Source: Micromonospora sp. WMMD1082 (GTDB lineage: Bacteria; Actinomycetota; Actinomycetes; Mycobacteriales; Micromonosporaceae). Taken from it: 64,000 bases of DNA. Positions 41,755 to 48,930 of this stretch are shown here, in pieces. The stretch covers positions 6,031,001-6,095,000 of the forward strand of contig NZ_JARUBM010000002.1 of NCBI RefSeq assembly GCF_029626175.1, given 5' to 3'. The translations under genes and the position numbers were made by a program. Under the pieces are notes generated by a model. The model was not told where the DNA came from and ran no database searches. It saw only the letters and a program-made list of their open reading frames with translations. The stretch's first letter is position 1. Each line of letters begins with the position of its first letter.

Positions 41755-42213
41755 ATGAACAGCATGAATGACACCGGTACCGTTGCGGACCCGGCATCGG
41801 GCCAGACCAGCCACACCCACCGACTGCGCGGGCTCCTCGTCACCGGCTTCATCGCCGCGCTCGCCGCGACGGTGGCCACCACCCTCGCCGCGGCGCTTGC
41901 CCGAGCAGTCGGCGTCGACTTCGCGATCCCAGATGGTGGCGAGACGATCCCGTTGGGCGGGTTCGCCGTGGTGACCGGCTTCTTCTCGGTCGTGGGCATC
42001 GTCATTGCCGTCGCTCTTCGTCAGTGGAGCGCTCGCCCCGCCGAGCGGTTCGTGTGGACGGCAGTGTCGCTGACCGCGATCTCGATGGTCCCGCCCCTCC
42101 TCAGCGGAGCAACCACCGCCACCATCGCCGCCCTGCTCGGGCTGCACCTCGTCCCGGCGGCCGTGATGATCCCGACCCTGGCGCGGAGCCTGCGCACCCA
42201 GACCGGCGACTGA
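41755..42213 (+). CDS. DUF6069-type four-helix membrane protein, second copy
   Basis: 152 residues. A 26-residue hydrophilic start precedes four hydrophobic segments (GLLVTGFIAALAATVATTLA; IPLGGFAVVTGFFSVVGIVI; FVWTAVSLTAISMVPPLLSG; LGLHLVPAAVMIPTLA). The order and the LH near the last helix agree with the protein at 36620. ATG 41755 follows GGAGAACGAC. Near an ECF sigma factor; function unknown. Confidence 0.75.
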   Translation: MNSMNDTGTVADPASGQTSHTHRLRGLLVTGFIAALAATVATTLAAALARAVGVDFAIPDGGETIPLGGFAVVTGFFSVVGIVIAVALRQWSARPAERFVWTAVSLTAISMVPPLLSGATTATIAALLGLHLVPAAVMIPTLARSLRTQTGD

Positions 42214-42400
42214 CGCGTTGCGGGGCCACACCGACGGACGCCCGTGCGCACATAACAGTCATTATGATGTGTCGAACATATGTCTCTTTTGCCCGTATAA
42301 GTTAATGGCATTACTGTAACCGGTAATCCGATAATCGGTTGCTGAACTTCTCCGATGGGCGATCCCCACCCGCCGGGCCCAAGGATGAGATGCGGGTGCG
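42214..42400. other. AT-rich patch with several short inverted repeats
   Basis: About 42245-42350 is far lower in G+C than its surroundings. It contains the dif-like site, CATATG, an ATTAC/GTAAT inverted repeat around CCGGTAAT and CCGATAATCGG. I see no gene. It marks the left boundary of the region with transposon fragments. Confidence 0.6.
42245..42272. other. dif-like sequence next to transposon remains
   Basis: TGCGCACATAA, CAGTCA, TTATGATGTGT: inner CATAA-N6-TTATG as in Xer recombination sites, with partial symmetry in the outer arms. In DNA this rich in G+C such a string is unexpected by chance. It could be a Xer-type target used by a mobile element or a regulator site. Confidence 0.4.
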
Positions 42401-42449
42401 AGATCTTGGACAGTTGCCGTTCACGCGGAACGGGAACTGTCCAAGATCT
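42401..42449. repeat. large intergenic palindrome, family copy 3
   Basis: Arms 42401-42422 (AGATCTTGGACAGTT, then GCCGTTC) and 42428-42449 pair over 22 bases with one mismatch and a 5-base loop. Shares the GATCTTG...CAGTTG core with the copy at 36505. Confidence 0.75.
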
Positions 42450-42510
42450 GGCCGGTTGGAGGTCCTGTCTGGCGGTGTCCTCGTCGCCGGTGCGGCGGAT
42501 CGTCGCGTGG

Positions 42511-42690
42511 CCGTTTGCGCGCCACGGCTGACGCCGTGTTCGCGGGCCAGAGCGGCGATGCTGGCACCGGCGCGGAAGGCGTCGCGTGCCTGGTCAGTCG
42601 CGCCGAGTTGGGCAAGGCGAGGGCGTCGGCCGGACCTGCTGCCATTGGCCCAGGCGGCGGCGACGCCGTCGCGGGTGAGCTCGTTCCGCG
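42511..42690 (-). pseudogene. serine recombinase (resolvase) C-terminal remnant
   Basis: On the - strand a frame reads ELTRDGVAAAWANGSRSGRR, PRLAQLGATDQARDAFRAGA and SIAALAREHGVSRGAQT: the linker and C-terminal Hin-type helix-turn-helix of Tn3 resolvases/invertases (usually ERTRxGLAAARAxGRxGGRP ... AxLAxxHGVSRxT). The preceding bases give SITAER in another frame, which looks like the continuation after a frameshift. No catalytic N-terminal domain is present. A decayed transposon resolvase is the simplest reading. Confidence 0.6.
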
Positions 42691-42742
42691 GTGATGGATC
42701 GGAGTGCGGTGCAGAGGGCCGCGCGACGGTCCGTGAGCGTTG

Positions 42743-43417
42743 CTATGCGGAGGCTCTCAGGGGATCGAGGGCAGCAAGGACCAGGTCGAGGCCGAAGATG
42801 AACTCCTCCGCCGGGTCATAGCCGGCAGCGACGAGCGCCGCGGCGGACTCGTTGAGGTAGGGGAACTCGTCAGGAGGAAGCTGGGGCAGGAAGACGTCCT
42901 CGGTCATGTCCGCGAGCTCATCGGCGGTGTCGAACGGCAGGCTGGCTTCCTGCAGGGCGAAACCGTAGACATAGCTGTCGAGCAACCAGTTGGCGTGCGT
43001 CGCCATCAAGACCGGGAAGCCAGCCCTCCGCAGGCAGGCGGTGACCGCTTCACGGTGGCGGAGGTTCGCGGGCCCGGGCGATGTCCGCGACTCCATCAGG
43101 CCGATCGCCCACGGGTGGCGTGCGAGAACCTGTCGGGCGGATATCGCCCGCCGTCGCATCGCTGACTGCCAGTCGGTCTCTTCGGGCGGGAGCTCGATCT
43201 CCTCGAACACGATGTCGATCATGGCGTCCAGCAACTCCTCCTTGTTCGCCACGTAGTGGTAGAGCGACATCGCGCCCGCGCCGAGCGCGCCAGCCAGCCG
43301 GCGCATGCTCAGCCCGTCGACCCCCTCGCGGTCGGCGAGCCGGACCGCCTCGACCACCACCCGCTGCTTGCTCAGCCCCGCGTCTGACGCGACCTGGCGT
43401 TGCTTCCTCACAGGCAC
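42743..43417 (-). CDS. TetR/AcrR family transcriptional regulator
   Basis: 224-residue repressor. N-terminal LSKQRVVVEAVRLADREGVD, LSMRRLAGALGAGAMSLYHY (recognition helix), and a C-terminal TetR_C-type domain (LARHPWAIGLMESRTSPGPA; TADELADMTEDVFLPQ). GTG 43417 is preceded by GAGGAG; GTG 43411 also possible. It is divergent from the reductase at 43533, with a 25-base palindrome over that gene's promoter, so it almost certainly represses it. Lies between the two transposon remnants. Confidence 0.92.
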   Translation of the reverse strand: MPVRKQRQVASDAGLSKQRVVVEAVRLADREGVDGLSMRRLAGALGAGAMSLYHYVANKEELLDAMIDIVFEEIELPPEETDWQSAMRRRAISARQVLARHPWAIGLMESRTSPGPANLRHREAVTACLRRAGFPVLMATHANWLLDSYVYGFALQEASLPFDTADELADMTEDVFLPQLPPDEFPYLNESAAALVAAGYDPAEEFIFGLDLVLAALDPLRASA

Positions 43418-43442
43418 GGGTCTCCTCGCTCCCTTGAACGGC

Positions 43443-43471
43443 TTGACAATCGTACATCGTACGCCCATAGT
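43443..43471 (+). promoter_or_regulatory. promoter of the MDR reductase gene
   Basis: TTGACA (43443-43448), 17-base spacer and CATAGT (43466-43471), unusually close to the sigma-70 consensus for this window. The transcription start would be near 43478, inside the palindrome recognised by the TetR protein. Confidence 0.75.
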
Positions 43472-43494
43472 ACAGCGTACGACGTACGGTGTAC
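43470..43494. promoter_or_regulatory. TetR-type operator
   Basis: GTACAGCGTACG, a central A, and CGTACGGTGTAC form a 25-base palindrome with one mismatched pair. Further CGTAC(A/G) steps at 43451-43463 may be a second, weaker site. The operator covers the start point of the reductase gene and the likely -10 (TACTAT) of the tetR gene. Confidence 0.8.
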
Positions 43495-43532
43495 GAGCCA
43501 GCGAAAGTTCACCGCGGACGTGAGGAGCTTCT

Positions 43533-44573
43533 ATGGGAAACGAACAGCGATCCAATGCCGGAGACCGCCTGGCGCCACCGGCGAGTCCGGCCGGGGCGGC
43601 GACGATGCGAGCCGCCGTCCAACACCGCTACGGCCCGCCCTCAGTGCTCGAGTCGTGCGAGGTCGGGCTACCGCTGCCCGGTCGAGGCGATGTGCTCGTC
43701 CAGGTGGGCGCGGCCTCAGTACATCCCGGCGACTACTTCGTCATGACCGGTGAGCCGTACGTGGTGCGCCTGGCGTTCGGGCTCCGCCGGCCGCGCCACG
43801 GCATCCCTGGCAGGGACCTCGCCGGCGTGGTGGCAGCGGTCGGGAAGGATGTCACCGCTCTCCGCCCCGGCGAGGAGGTGTTCGGCTGGAGCACCGCTGG
43901 AACGCTCGCGGAGTACGCCTGCGTCCCGGCGGACAACCTCGTGTCCGTGCCTGCCAACCTGTCGGTCGTGGACGCGGCAGCGGTGCCCACGTCGGGCATG
44001 GCGGCGTTGCAGGCATTGCGCGAGATCGCGAACGTTCGACCGGGCCAGACGGTGCTGGTCACGGGCGCGTCGGGCGGCGTGGGCTCCTTCGCCGTACAGA
44101 TCGCCAAGGCGTTTGGCGCCGAGGTGACCGGTGTGTGCAGCACCCGCAACGTCGACCTGGTCCGGTCGCTCGGTGCCGACCACGTCGTTGACTACACGAG
44201 GACCGACGTCACCCGCACCGAGAAGCGCTACGACGTCATCCTCGACAACGTGGAAGCCCAGCCCCTGGCGGCTGTCCGCCGAGCGCTGACGCCCACCGGC
44301 ACCCTCATCCCCAACAGCGGACGCGGTGGCCGCTGGCTCGGCCCCCTCGGTCGAATCGTCAAAGCGCGCGTGCTGTCCGGGTTCACCCGTCAGCAGCTGA
44401 AGCCTCTCTTGTCGATCGAGAAGCGCCAGGACCTGCTCACCCTGGCCGACCTGCTCGCGACCGGGCAGGTCACGCCGGTCATCGACCGCACCTACCCCCT
44501 CGACGAAGCAGCCGACGCCCTCCGCTACGTCGGGGCCGGCCACACCCGAGGGAAGGTCGTCGTCACCGTCTGA
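43533..44573 (+). CDS. medium-chain NADPH reductase (quinone oxidoreductase-like)
   Basis: NADP-dependent MDR-superfamily oxidoreductase, 346 residues, zinc-free branch (no Cys ligands in the expected places). N-terminal GroES fold: VLVQVGAASVHPGDYFVMTG, HGIPGRDLAGVVAAVGKDVT, AEYACVPADNL; nucleotide fold: VLVTGASGGVGSFAVQIAKA (AxxGGVG). Members reduce quinones or enones and are often induced by electrophiles through TetR repressors. Start ATG 43533 follows GAGGAG. Probably transcribed with the membrane-protein gene 84 bases downstream. Confidence 0.92.
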   Translation: MGNEQRSNAGDRLAPPASPAGAATMRAAVQHRYGPPSVLESCEVGLPLPGRGDVLVQVGAASVHPGDYFVMTGEPYVVRLAFGLRRPRHGIPGRDLAGVVAAVGKDVTALRPGEEVFGWSTAGTLAEYACVPADNLVSVPANLSVVDAAAVPTSGMAALQALREIANVRPGQTVLVTGASGGVGSFAVQIAKAFGAEVTGVCSTRNVDLVRSLGADHVVDYTRTDVTRTEKRYDVILDNVEAQPLAAVRRALTPTGTLIPNSGRGGRWLGPLGRIVKARVLSGFTRQQLKPLLSIEKRQDLLTLADLLATGQVTPVIDRTYPLDEAADALRYVGAGHTRGKVVVTV

Positions 44574-44657
44574 CGACCGGACCACCGACGACCATCCGAA
44601 CGACCACCCCGAACCTGCTCGACAACCCGCCATCCGACTGAAACGAAGGAGTAAAGG

Positions 44658-45353
44658 ATGAGACCACCGCAGAACACCGCCACCACGCTAGCCCGCACTT
44701 GGTTCGTTCGAGGCCGGCTCGTCGGCGCCGCGGCGATCGCGTTCGCGGTGTCGGTGGCGATAGAGAACGCGGTGCTGGCGGGAACGGGCGCGCCGACCTT
44801 CGGCGCTCCGATCGAGGAAGTGCTGGCCTACTACGCAGCCAACCGCGACGCGGTCGCGATCGCGTCCGGTCTGGTGGCCCTGAACCTGCCGCTGCTACTC
44901 GTGTTCGTGACGGGCCTGCACGGCCTCGTGGAGCGGCGCGGCGGAGCGGGCGCCGACTGGTCGCGCCTCGCCTCGACCGCTGGCGCGACGCTGTCGGCCA
45001 TCTTCGTGCTTGTCAACGTCCTGCAGATCGGGCTCGCGCTCTCCGCCGGCGGGCTCGCCGAGCCGACGCCCGCGTTCGAGCTCGTCTGGCAGGTTCACGC
45101 GGCGGCGTTCGCGCTGGCGCTGCCGACGCTCGGCACCACCTTCATCGGCGCGGCCCTCGCCGCGCACGCGAGCGGGCTGACTCCGGCTTGGCAGCGCCTG
45201 CTGGGCCTGGTGGGCGGGAGCCTGCTGCTCGCCGCGGGGCTCGGCAACCTCGCGATCGCCGACGGCTCGGCGCTGATCTTCGGCGGGCTCCTAGGGTTCG
45301 CCGCCTGGCTCGTCTGGCTGCTCGCGACCGGCGTGCGCCTCGTCCGGTCGTGA
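44658..45353 (+). CDS. multi-span membrane protein of unknown family
   Basis: 231 residues with about six hydrophobic helices: LVGAAAIAFAVSVAIENAVL, GLVALNLPLLLVFVTGLHGL, STAGATLSAIFVLVNVLQIG, AAAFALALPTLGTTFIGAAL, LLGLVGGSLLLAAGLGNLAI, ALIFGGLLGFAAWLVWLLAT. I do not recognise the family (DUF4386-like topology at best). ATG 44658 has GGAGTAAAGG just upstream. It follows the MDR reductase in the cassette between the transposon remnants. Confidence 0.75.
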   Translation: MRPPQNTATTLARTWFVRGRLVGAAAIAFAVSVAIENAVLAGTGAPTFGAPIEEVLAYYAANRDAVAIASGLVALNLPLLLVFVTGLHGLVERRGGAGADWSRLASTAGATLSAIFVLVNVLQIGLALSAGGLAEPTPAFELVWQVHAAAFALALPTLGTTFIGAALAAHASGLTPAWQRLLGLVGGSLLLAAGLGNLAIADGSALIFGGLLGFAAWLVWLLATGVRLVRS

Positions 45354-45429
45354 CCGAGATGAGGGCGGCGCCGGGGTCGCGCACGCGGGCGAGGACTCCG
45401 TGGAGGGCCGCCTGGTCGAGTCCTGGGCT

Positions 45430-45712
45430 GCGTAGTGTGGTGGTGCCGTCGCTCCCGCATCATGTAGTCCCGCACCACGCTCGGCCGGCGAATCTCCAGC
45501 TGCCCCGCCAGGTACTCCATCACCGGCGCGCCGGCACGGCGAGCGGCCGTGGTCAACTGCAACGCGAACCCCAACCGGTTCGCCGCCCCACGACGCTGAC
45601 CGACCAACTTCCGATCCACCTCGTCCGCGCCGGTCAGCGTGAAGTGTCGGGATCAGCTCGGCCCGACCGATCTCCGGGAAACCCCGCAACGCCGCCAGCT
45701 GGTGACCAACGT
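45430..45712 (-). pseudogene. tnpA: Tn3-family transposase N-terminal remnant
   Basis: On the - strand VGHQLAALRGFPEIGRAELI continues, after a frame change near 45655, into HFTLTGADEVDRKLVGQRRG and AANRLGFALQLTT, then PVMEYLAGQLEIRRPSVVRD YMMRER after an internal loss. This order is that of the DUF4158-type N-terminal domain of Tn3-family TnpA (GFPEIxRxELIRxFTLT...RxxxNRLGFAxQLxT). Nothing of the catalytic DDE part remains. Frameshifts and truncation show it is dead. Confidence 0.75.
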
Positions 45713-45986
45713 GTGCGGGGTTGCCGTTCCGGCCACCGGCGGGCCGGTCGCGCGCAACGACTACATCCGGCGCTGTGCTGACGGCGCCGACGTCGTGGAC
45801 GTACCGCCGGCGGTGGCCGCGACCATCAGGCGGTACGCGCCCGTCGCGGTCGCGATGAACGACTTCTACTGGGATCTGTTCGGTGACAGCCGGGCCACGC
45901 CGTACCCGGCCGAGAAGATCAGGCACGCGATGTCGGCCATTCGTGACCTCACCGAGCAGCCAACACCCGGCGGGCCTCGGCGTTGA
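45711..45986 (+). CDS. possible small or truncated protein
   Basis: From GTG 45711, 91 residues: VCGVAVPATGGPVARNDYIR, RCADGADVVDVPPAVAATIR, then YAPVAVAMNDFYWDLFGDSR and PYPAEKIRHAMSAIRDL. Composition looks protein-like, but it begins at the break point of the TnpA remnant and overlaps the convergent 45949 gene by 38 bases. It may be the 3' end of a gene cut by the insertion. No family recognised. Confidence 0.35.
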   Translation: MCGVAVPATGGPVARNDYIRRCADGADVVDVPPAVAATIRRYAPVAVAMNDFYWDLFGDSRATPYPAEKIRHAMSAIRDLTEQPTPGGPRR

Positions 45987-46485
45987 CCGGTGGGGAGGCC
46001 AGCGACGCCCAGGAGGCGAAGAGCGTACGCAGGTAGGGGCCGTGCCGCTCGGCGATCGCCGGTGACTGCTCGACGACATCCAGCTCGTTGACGATGCACA
46101 GGTCCACGAACGACCGCAGCTCGGCCGCGCCCAGGGTCTGCACCTCGCCGGTGAAGCGGTCCACGACCTGCCGGGTGTCGGCCAGGTGCCGCCAGCTCCG
46201 GCGGCGGTCGCAGGCGCCGTAGCGGTAGACGAGCCGCTCGGCGGTCTCGCCGATCAGGGCGCGCAGGGTCTCCCGGTCGGCGCGGTCCAGCAGCACCACG
46301 TCGAAACCGTCGGTGCCGTACGCGGCGTGGGTGAGCCCGGCCAGCTGCACGTCGACGCCGAGCCCCAGGCCCCGCAGCCGGTCGTGCACCCGGCACAGGT
46401 GCGCGTAGAGCGTGCCACCGGGATGGTCGACCGTCTCGGCGCCGCGCTGGCGCAGCCAGTCCTGGACGGGAGCACTGGTTGGCAT
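45949..46485 (-). CDS. DUF6817-type protein
   Basis: 178-residue soluble protein. Distinctive: AETVDHPGGTLYAHLCRVHD, GLGVDVQLAGLTHAAYGTDG and ERLVYRYGACDRRRSWRHLA. The conserved His residues in HPGGTLYAHL and LTHAAYGT resemble the metal-site pattern of HD-like proteins; I recall a family called DUF6817 with this start. C-terminal part (ELRSFVDLCIVNELDVVEQS) is helical. ATG 46485 used as start; a TTG at 46506 is possible. Function unknown. Confidence 0.75.
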   Translation of the reverse strand: MPTSAPVQDWLRQRGAETVDHPGGTLYAHLCRVHDRLRGLGLGVDVQLAGLTHAAYGTDGFDVVLLDRADRETLRALIGETAERLVYRYGACDRRRSWRHLADTRQVVDRFTGEVQTLGAAELRSFVDLCIVNELDVVEQSPAIAERHGPYLRTLFASWASLASPPVNAEARRVLAAR

Positions 46486-46558
46486 GCCATCGACCCTAGG
46501 GAACAATCGCCGGGGCGGTACGGCCCCGGCGATGCCCAGTTCGTCACACCCGGGGGCG

Positions 46559-47392
46559 TCAGCCGACGCCGTCGAGCACCGGGATCAGCTGCTCCTCCTC
46601 GTACGCCAGGTGCGTCTCCACCTCGGCGACGAGCCGGGTGACCTGCTCGCGGACCTGGTCGCGGTCGACGCCGTCGGCGGTCAGCGTCTGCTGCAACTCC
46701 CCCACCAGCTCGGCCACCCGGCGATGCTCCTCGCGTAGCCGGTCCAGCACGGGCGCCAGGTCCGGGCGCTGCGCGGCGATGCCGACGAACATGCCGGCGT
46801 CCTCGTTGGTGTGGTGGCCGTGCAGGCCGGCGCAGACGGTCAGGCAGTTCACCCGCAGCTGGGCGCCGAGGGTCGTCCCGGCGCGGTCGACCTCGGCGCG
46901 GATCAGCGTCAGCTCCCGCCGGAACGCGTCGTGGATCATCTTCAGCGCCGCACCCCACGACGACGCCTGCGGTGGGCCACCCGCCTGCTCGTAGAGGGCG
47001 ACCACGGGGATCACCCGGGACGTCTTCGCCTGGTACGCGTCCCACCCGGGATCGGCCTCCGCGGCGCGGGCGAAGAGGCGGTCGCGCTCGGCGCCGGTGA
47101 GCACCTCGGCGCGCGCCGGGTAGGTGAACGTGCCGTCCTCGACGGTGACCTGCGGGTCGGCGACCAGGTTGCGGTACCACTGTGGATGTCGCTCCGCTCC
47201 CCCGGCGGAGGCGATCACCAGGATCCGTGCCCCGCCGTCGGGCAGGTAGGCGACCGGCGTGGTGTGCCGGGCACCGGTGCGTACCCCGGTGGTGGTGAGC
47301 AGGATCAGACGGGCGCCCTCGAACGGGCCGCCCACCTGGCCGTTGTTGGCCCGGAACTCGTCGATGATCTGCTGGTTGAAGTCGTTCGGCAT
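46559..47392 (-). CDS. DDN-type nitroreductase/quinone reductase fused to hemerythrin domain
   Basis: 277 residues, two domains. Residues 1-135 are the split-barrel of the deazaflavin (F420)-dependent reductase family: RLILLTTTGVRTGARHTTPV, AYLPDGGARILVIASAGGAE, RHPQWYRNLVADPQVTVE. Residues 145-277 are a hemerythrin-like four-helix bundle: MIHDAFRRELTLIRAEVDRA, LHGHHTNEDAGMFVGIA, LREEHRRVAELVGEL and ETHLAYEEEQLIPVL (H..., HxxxE, H...E iron ligands). The fusion may couple F420H2 chemistry to a di-iron O2 or NO sensor. ATG 47392 chosen as start. Confidence 0.9.
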   Translation of the reverse strand: MPNDFNQQIIDEFRANNGQVGGPFEGARLILLTTTGVRTGARHTTPVAYLPDGGARILVIASAGGAERHPQWYRNLVADPQVTVEDGTFTYPARAEVLTGAERDRLFARAAEADPGWDAYQAKTSRVIPVVALYEQAGGPPQASSWGAALKMIHDAFRRELTLIRAEVDRAGTTLGAQLRVNCLTVCAGLHGHHTNEDAGMFVGIAAQRPDLAPVLDRLREEHRRVAELVGELQQTLTADGVDRDQVREQVTRLVAEVETHLAYEEEQLIPVLDGVG

Positions 47393-47655
47393 GCTCAGCT
47401 TTCTGCTGCGGCAGGAGTCGGCCACGTCGAAGACGCCGGTGGCCCCGGCGGAGATGGCGCCGGCAACGGCGCGGTGTGCAGCGGTGGGCGCCTCGAAGGG
47501 GCGCGCAGAAAGAGGACGGACGGCGACGGGCCGCGGGCCCGCTCCCGGATCACCGGCGGGCCGGGTACCCCGTCCGTTCGTGGCACATGGCCGACCCGGC
47601 AGTCACCCGACCGAGCGTAGTCGACCCGCCCGGTGCCGACAACGGCGCCGACCGG
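47393..47655. other. intergenic region, no gene seen
   Basis: About 260 bases upstream of the DDN-hemerythrin gene. GGGCCGCGGGCCC (47530s) is a short palindrome. I see no conserved reading frame; the region probably holds the promoter of the fusion gene and the terminator of the DUF1992 gene. Confidence 0.4.
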
Positions 47656-48144
47656 TCACCCGAGCAGGCCGGCGGCGCGACGGGTCAGGCGGCGCAACGG
47701 AAACCAGGCCCGACGGCGCGGCACCGACGGCCGGTCGGCGGCTGCCGGCGGCACGGCGGCGGCGCGATCGGCGCGCCACCGCCGTACGACGGCGTCGGTG
47801 TCGACCGGGCGCACCACGACCCGCGGGCCGGACGGATGGCGCAGCCAGGCCATCACCTCGGCGTTGAGGTCGGCCACGCACGCCCGGACTGCCTGCTCGG
47901 TGGGCAGGTCGCGGACCTCCTCGGGCAGCCGTTCGATCCGGCGGCGCAGCAGCAGCGGCGTGGGCAGCAGCAGATCGGTGGGCACCTGCTCGCGTTCCAG
48001 GAAGCTCTTGATCCACCAGGACTCGTCGTAGGGCAGCCCCCGGCCGGGGATCGGCTTACCCGCGCCGGGCAGGTTGTCGAACTCGCCGCGTTCCTGGGCC
48101 GACCGGATCTGCGCCTCGACCGACGCCTCCCACCGCCTGTCCAC
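47656..48144 (-). CDS. DUF1992 (DnaJ-homologue C28-like) protein
   Basis: 162-residue soluble protein. The N-terminal part is diagnostic: RWEASVEAQIRSAQERGEFD NLPGAGKPIP, then YDESWWIKSFLEREQVPTDL and LLLRRRIERLPEEVRDLPTE. This is the DUF1992 domain found in bacterial YhdN-like and animal DNAJC28 proteins; its role is unknown. GTG 48144 follows GGGAGGTGGCGAG. The C-terminal 35 residues are Arg/Pro-rich. Divergent from the LysE gene. Confidence 0.88.
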   Translation of the reverse strand: MDRRWEASVEAQIRSAQERGEFDNLPGAGKPIPGRGLPYDESWWIKSFLEREQVPTDLLLPTPLLLRRRIERLPEEVRDLPTEQAVRACVADLNAEVMAWLRHPSGPRVVVRPVDTDAVVRRWRADRAAAVPPAAADRPSVPRRRAWFPLRRLTRRAAGLLG

Positions 48145-48266
48145 CTCGCCACCTCCCGGACCAACCGTAACGTGACCATCGTCTCCACCCGGCGCAGCGT
48201 CGCCGCCTGGGCCGGCATTCCCCGATGGCCTAGGCTCGGGCACGACGTGGGACGGGGGTCACAACG

Positions 48267-48917
48267 ATGGTGAGTACGGCGGGAGTCGTCGGGATCGCGC
48301 TGGTCGCCCTGGGGCTGGTGCTGACGCCCGGGCCGAACATGGTCTACCTCGTGTCGCGGTCGGTCACCCAGGGCCGACGGGCCGGGTTGATCTCGCTGCT
48401 CGGGGTCGCCGCCGGCTTCGCGGTCTACCTGGGCGCGGCGGTGGCCGGCATCGCCACCGTGTTCGTGCTGGTGCCCGCGCTGTACACGGCGGTCAAGCTG
48501 GCCGGCGCGGCGTACCTGCTGTGGCTGGCGTGGCAGGCGGTGCGCCCGGGCGGGCACTCGCCGTTCACCCCGGCGCCGCTGCCGCCGGACCCGAACCGGC
48601 GACTGTTCACCATGGGGCTGGTCACCAACCTGCTCAACCCGAAGATCGCCATCCTGTACGTCTCGCTGCTGCCGCAGTTCATCGACCCCGCCCGTGGCCA
48701 GGTGGCCGTGCAGAGCCTACTGCTGGGGCTGACCCAGATCACCGTGGCCTTGACGGTGAACGCGTTGATCGTGCTGACCGCCGGCGGCATCGCCGGTTTC
48801 CTGGGTCGGCGACCGCTGTGGCTGCGCGTACAGCGGGTGCTGATGGGCACCGTGCTGGCGGCGCTGGCGGTCCGGATCGCCGCCGACCGTTCCCGCGCCG
48901 CGGTGGCCGCCCCCTGA
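48267..48917 (+). CDS. LysE family amino-acid/metabolite exporter
   Basis: 216-residue inner-membrane exporter of the RhtB/LysE superfamily with six hydrophobic segments. Signature: LGLVLTPGPNMVYLVSRSVT in the first helix, AGLISLLGVAAGFAVYLGAA, LAGAAYLLWLAWQAVRPGG, GLVTNLLNPKIAILYVSLLP and the last LLGLTQITVALTVNALIVL. A -10-like TAGGCT lies at 48230-48235 with an untranslated leader. Substrate could be a basic or hydrophobic amino acid or drug-like compound. Confidence 0.93.
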   Translation: MVSTAGVVGIALVALGLVLTPGPNMVYLVSRSVTQGRRAGLISLLGVAAGFAVYLGAAVAGIATVFVLVPALYTAVKLAGAAYLLWLAWQAVRPGGHSPFTPAPLPPDPNRRLFTMGLVTNLLNPKIAILYVSLLPQFIDPARGQVAVQSLLLGLTQITVALTVNALIVLTAGGIAGFLGRRPLWLRVQRVLMGTVLAALAVRIAADRSRAAVAAP

Positions 48918-48930
48918 GATTCCGGCCGGG

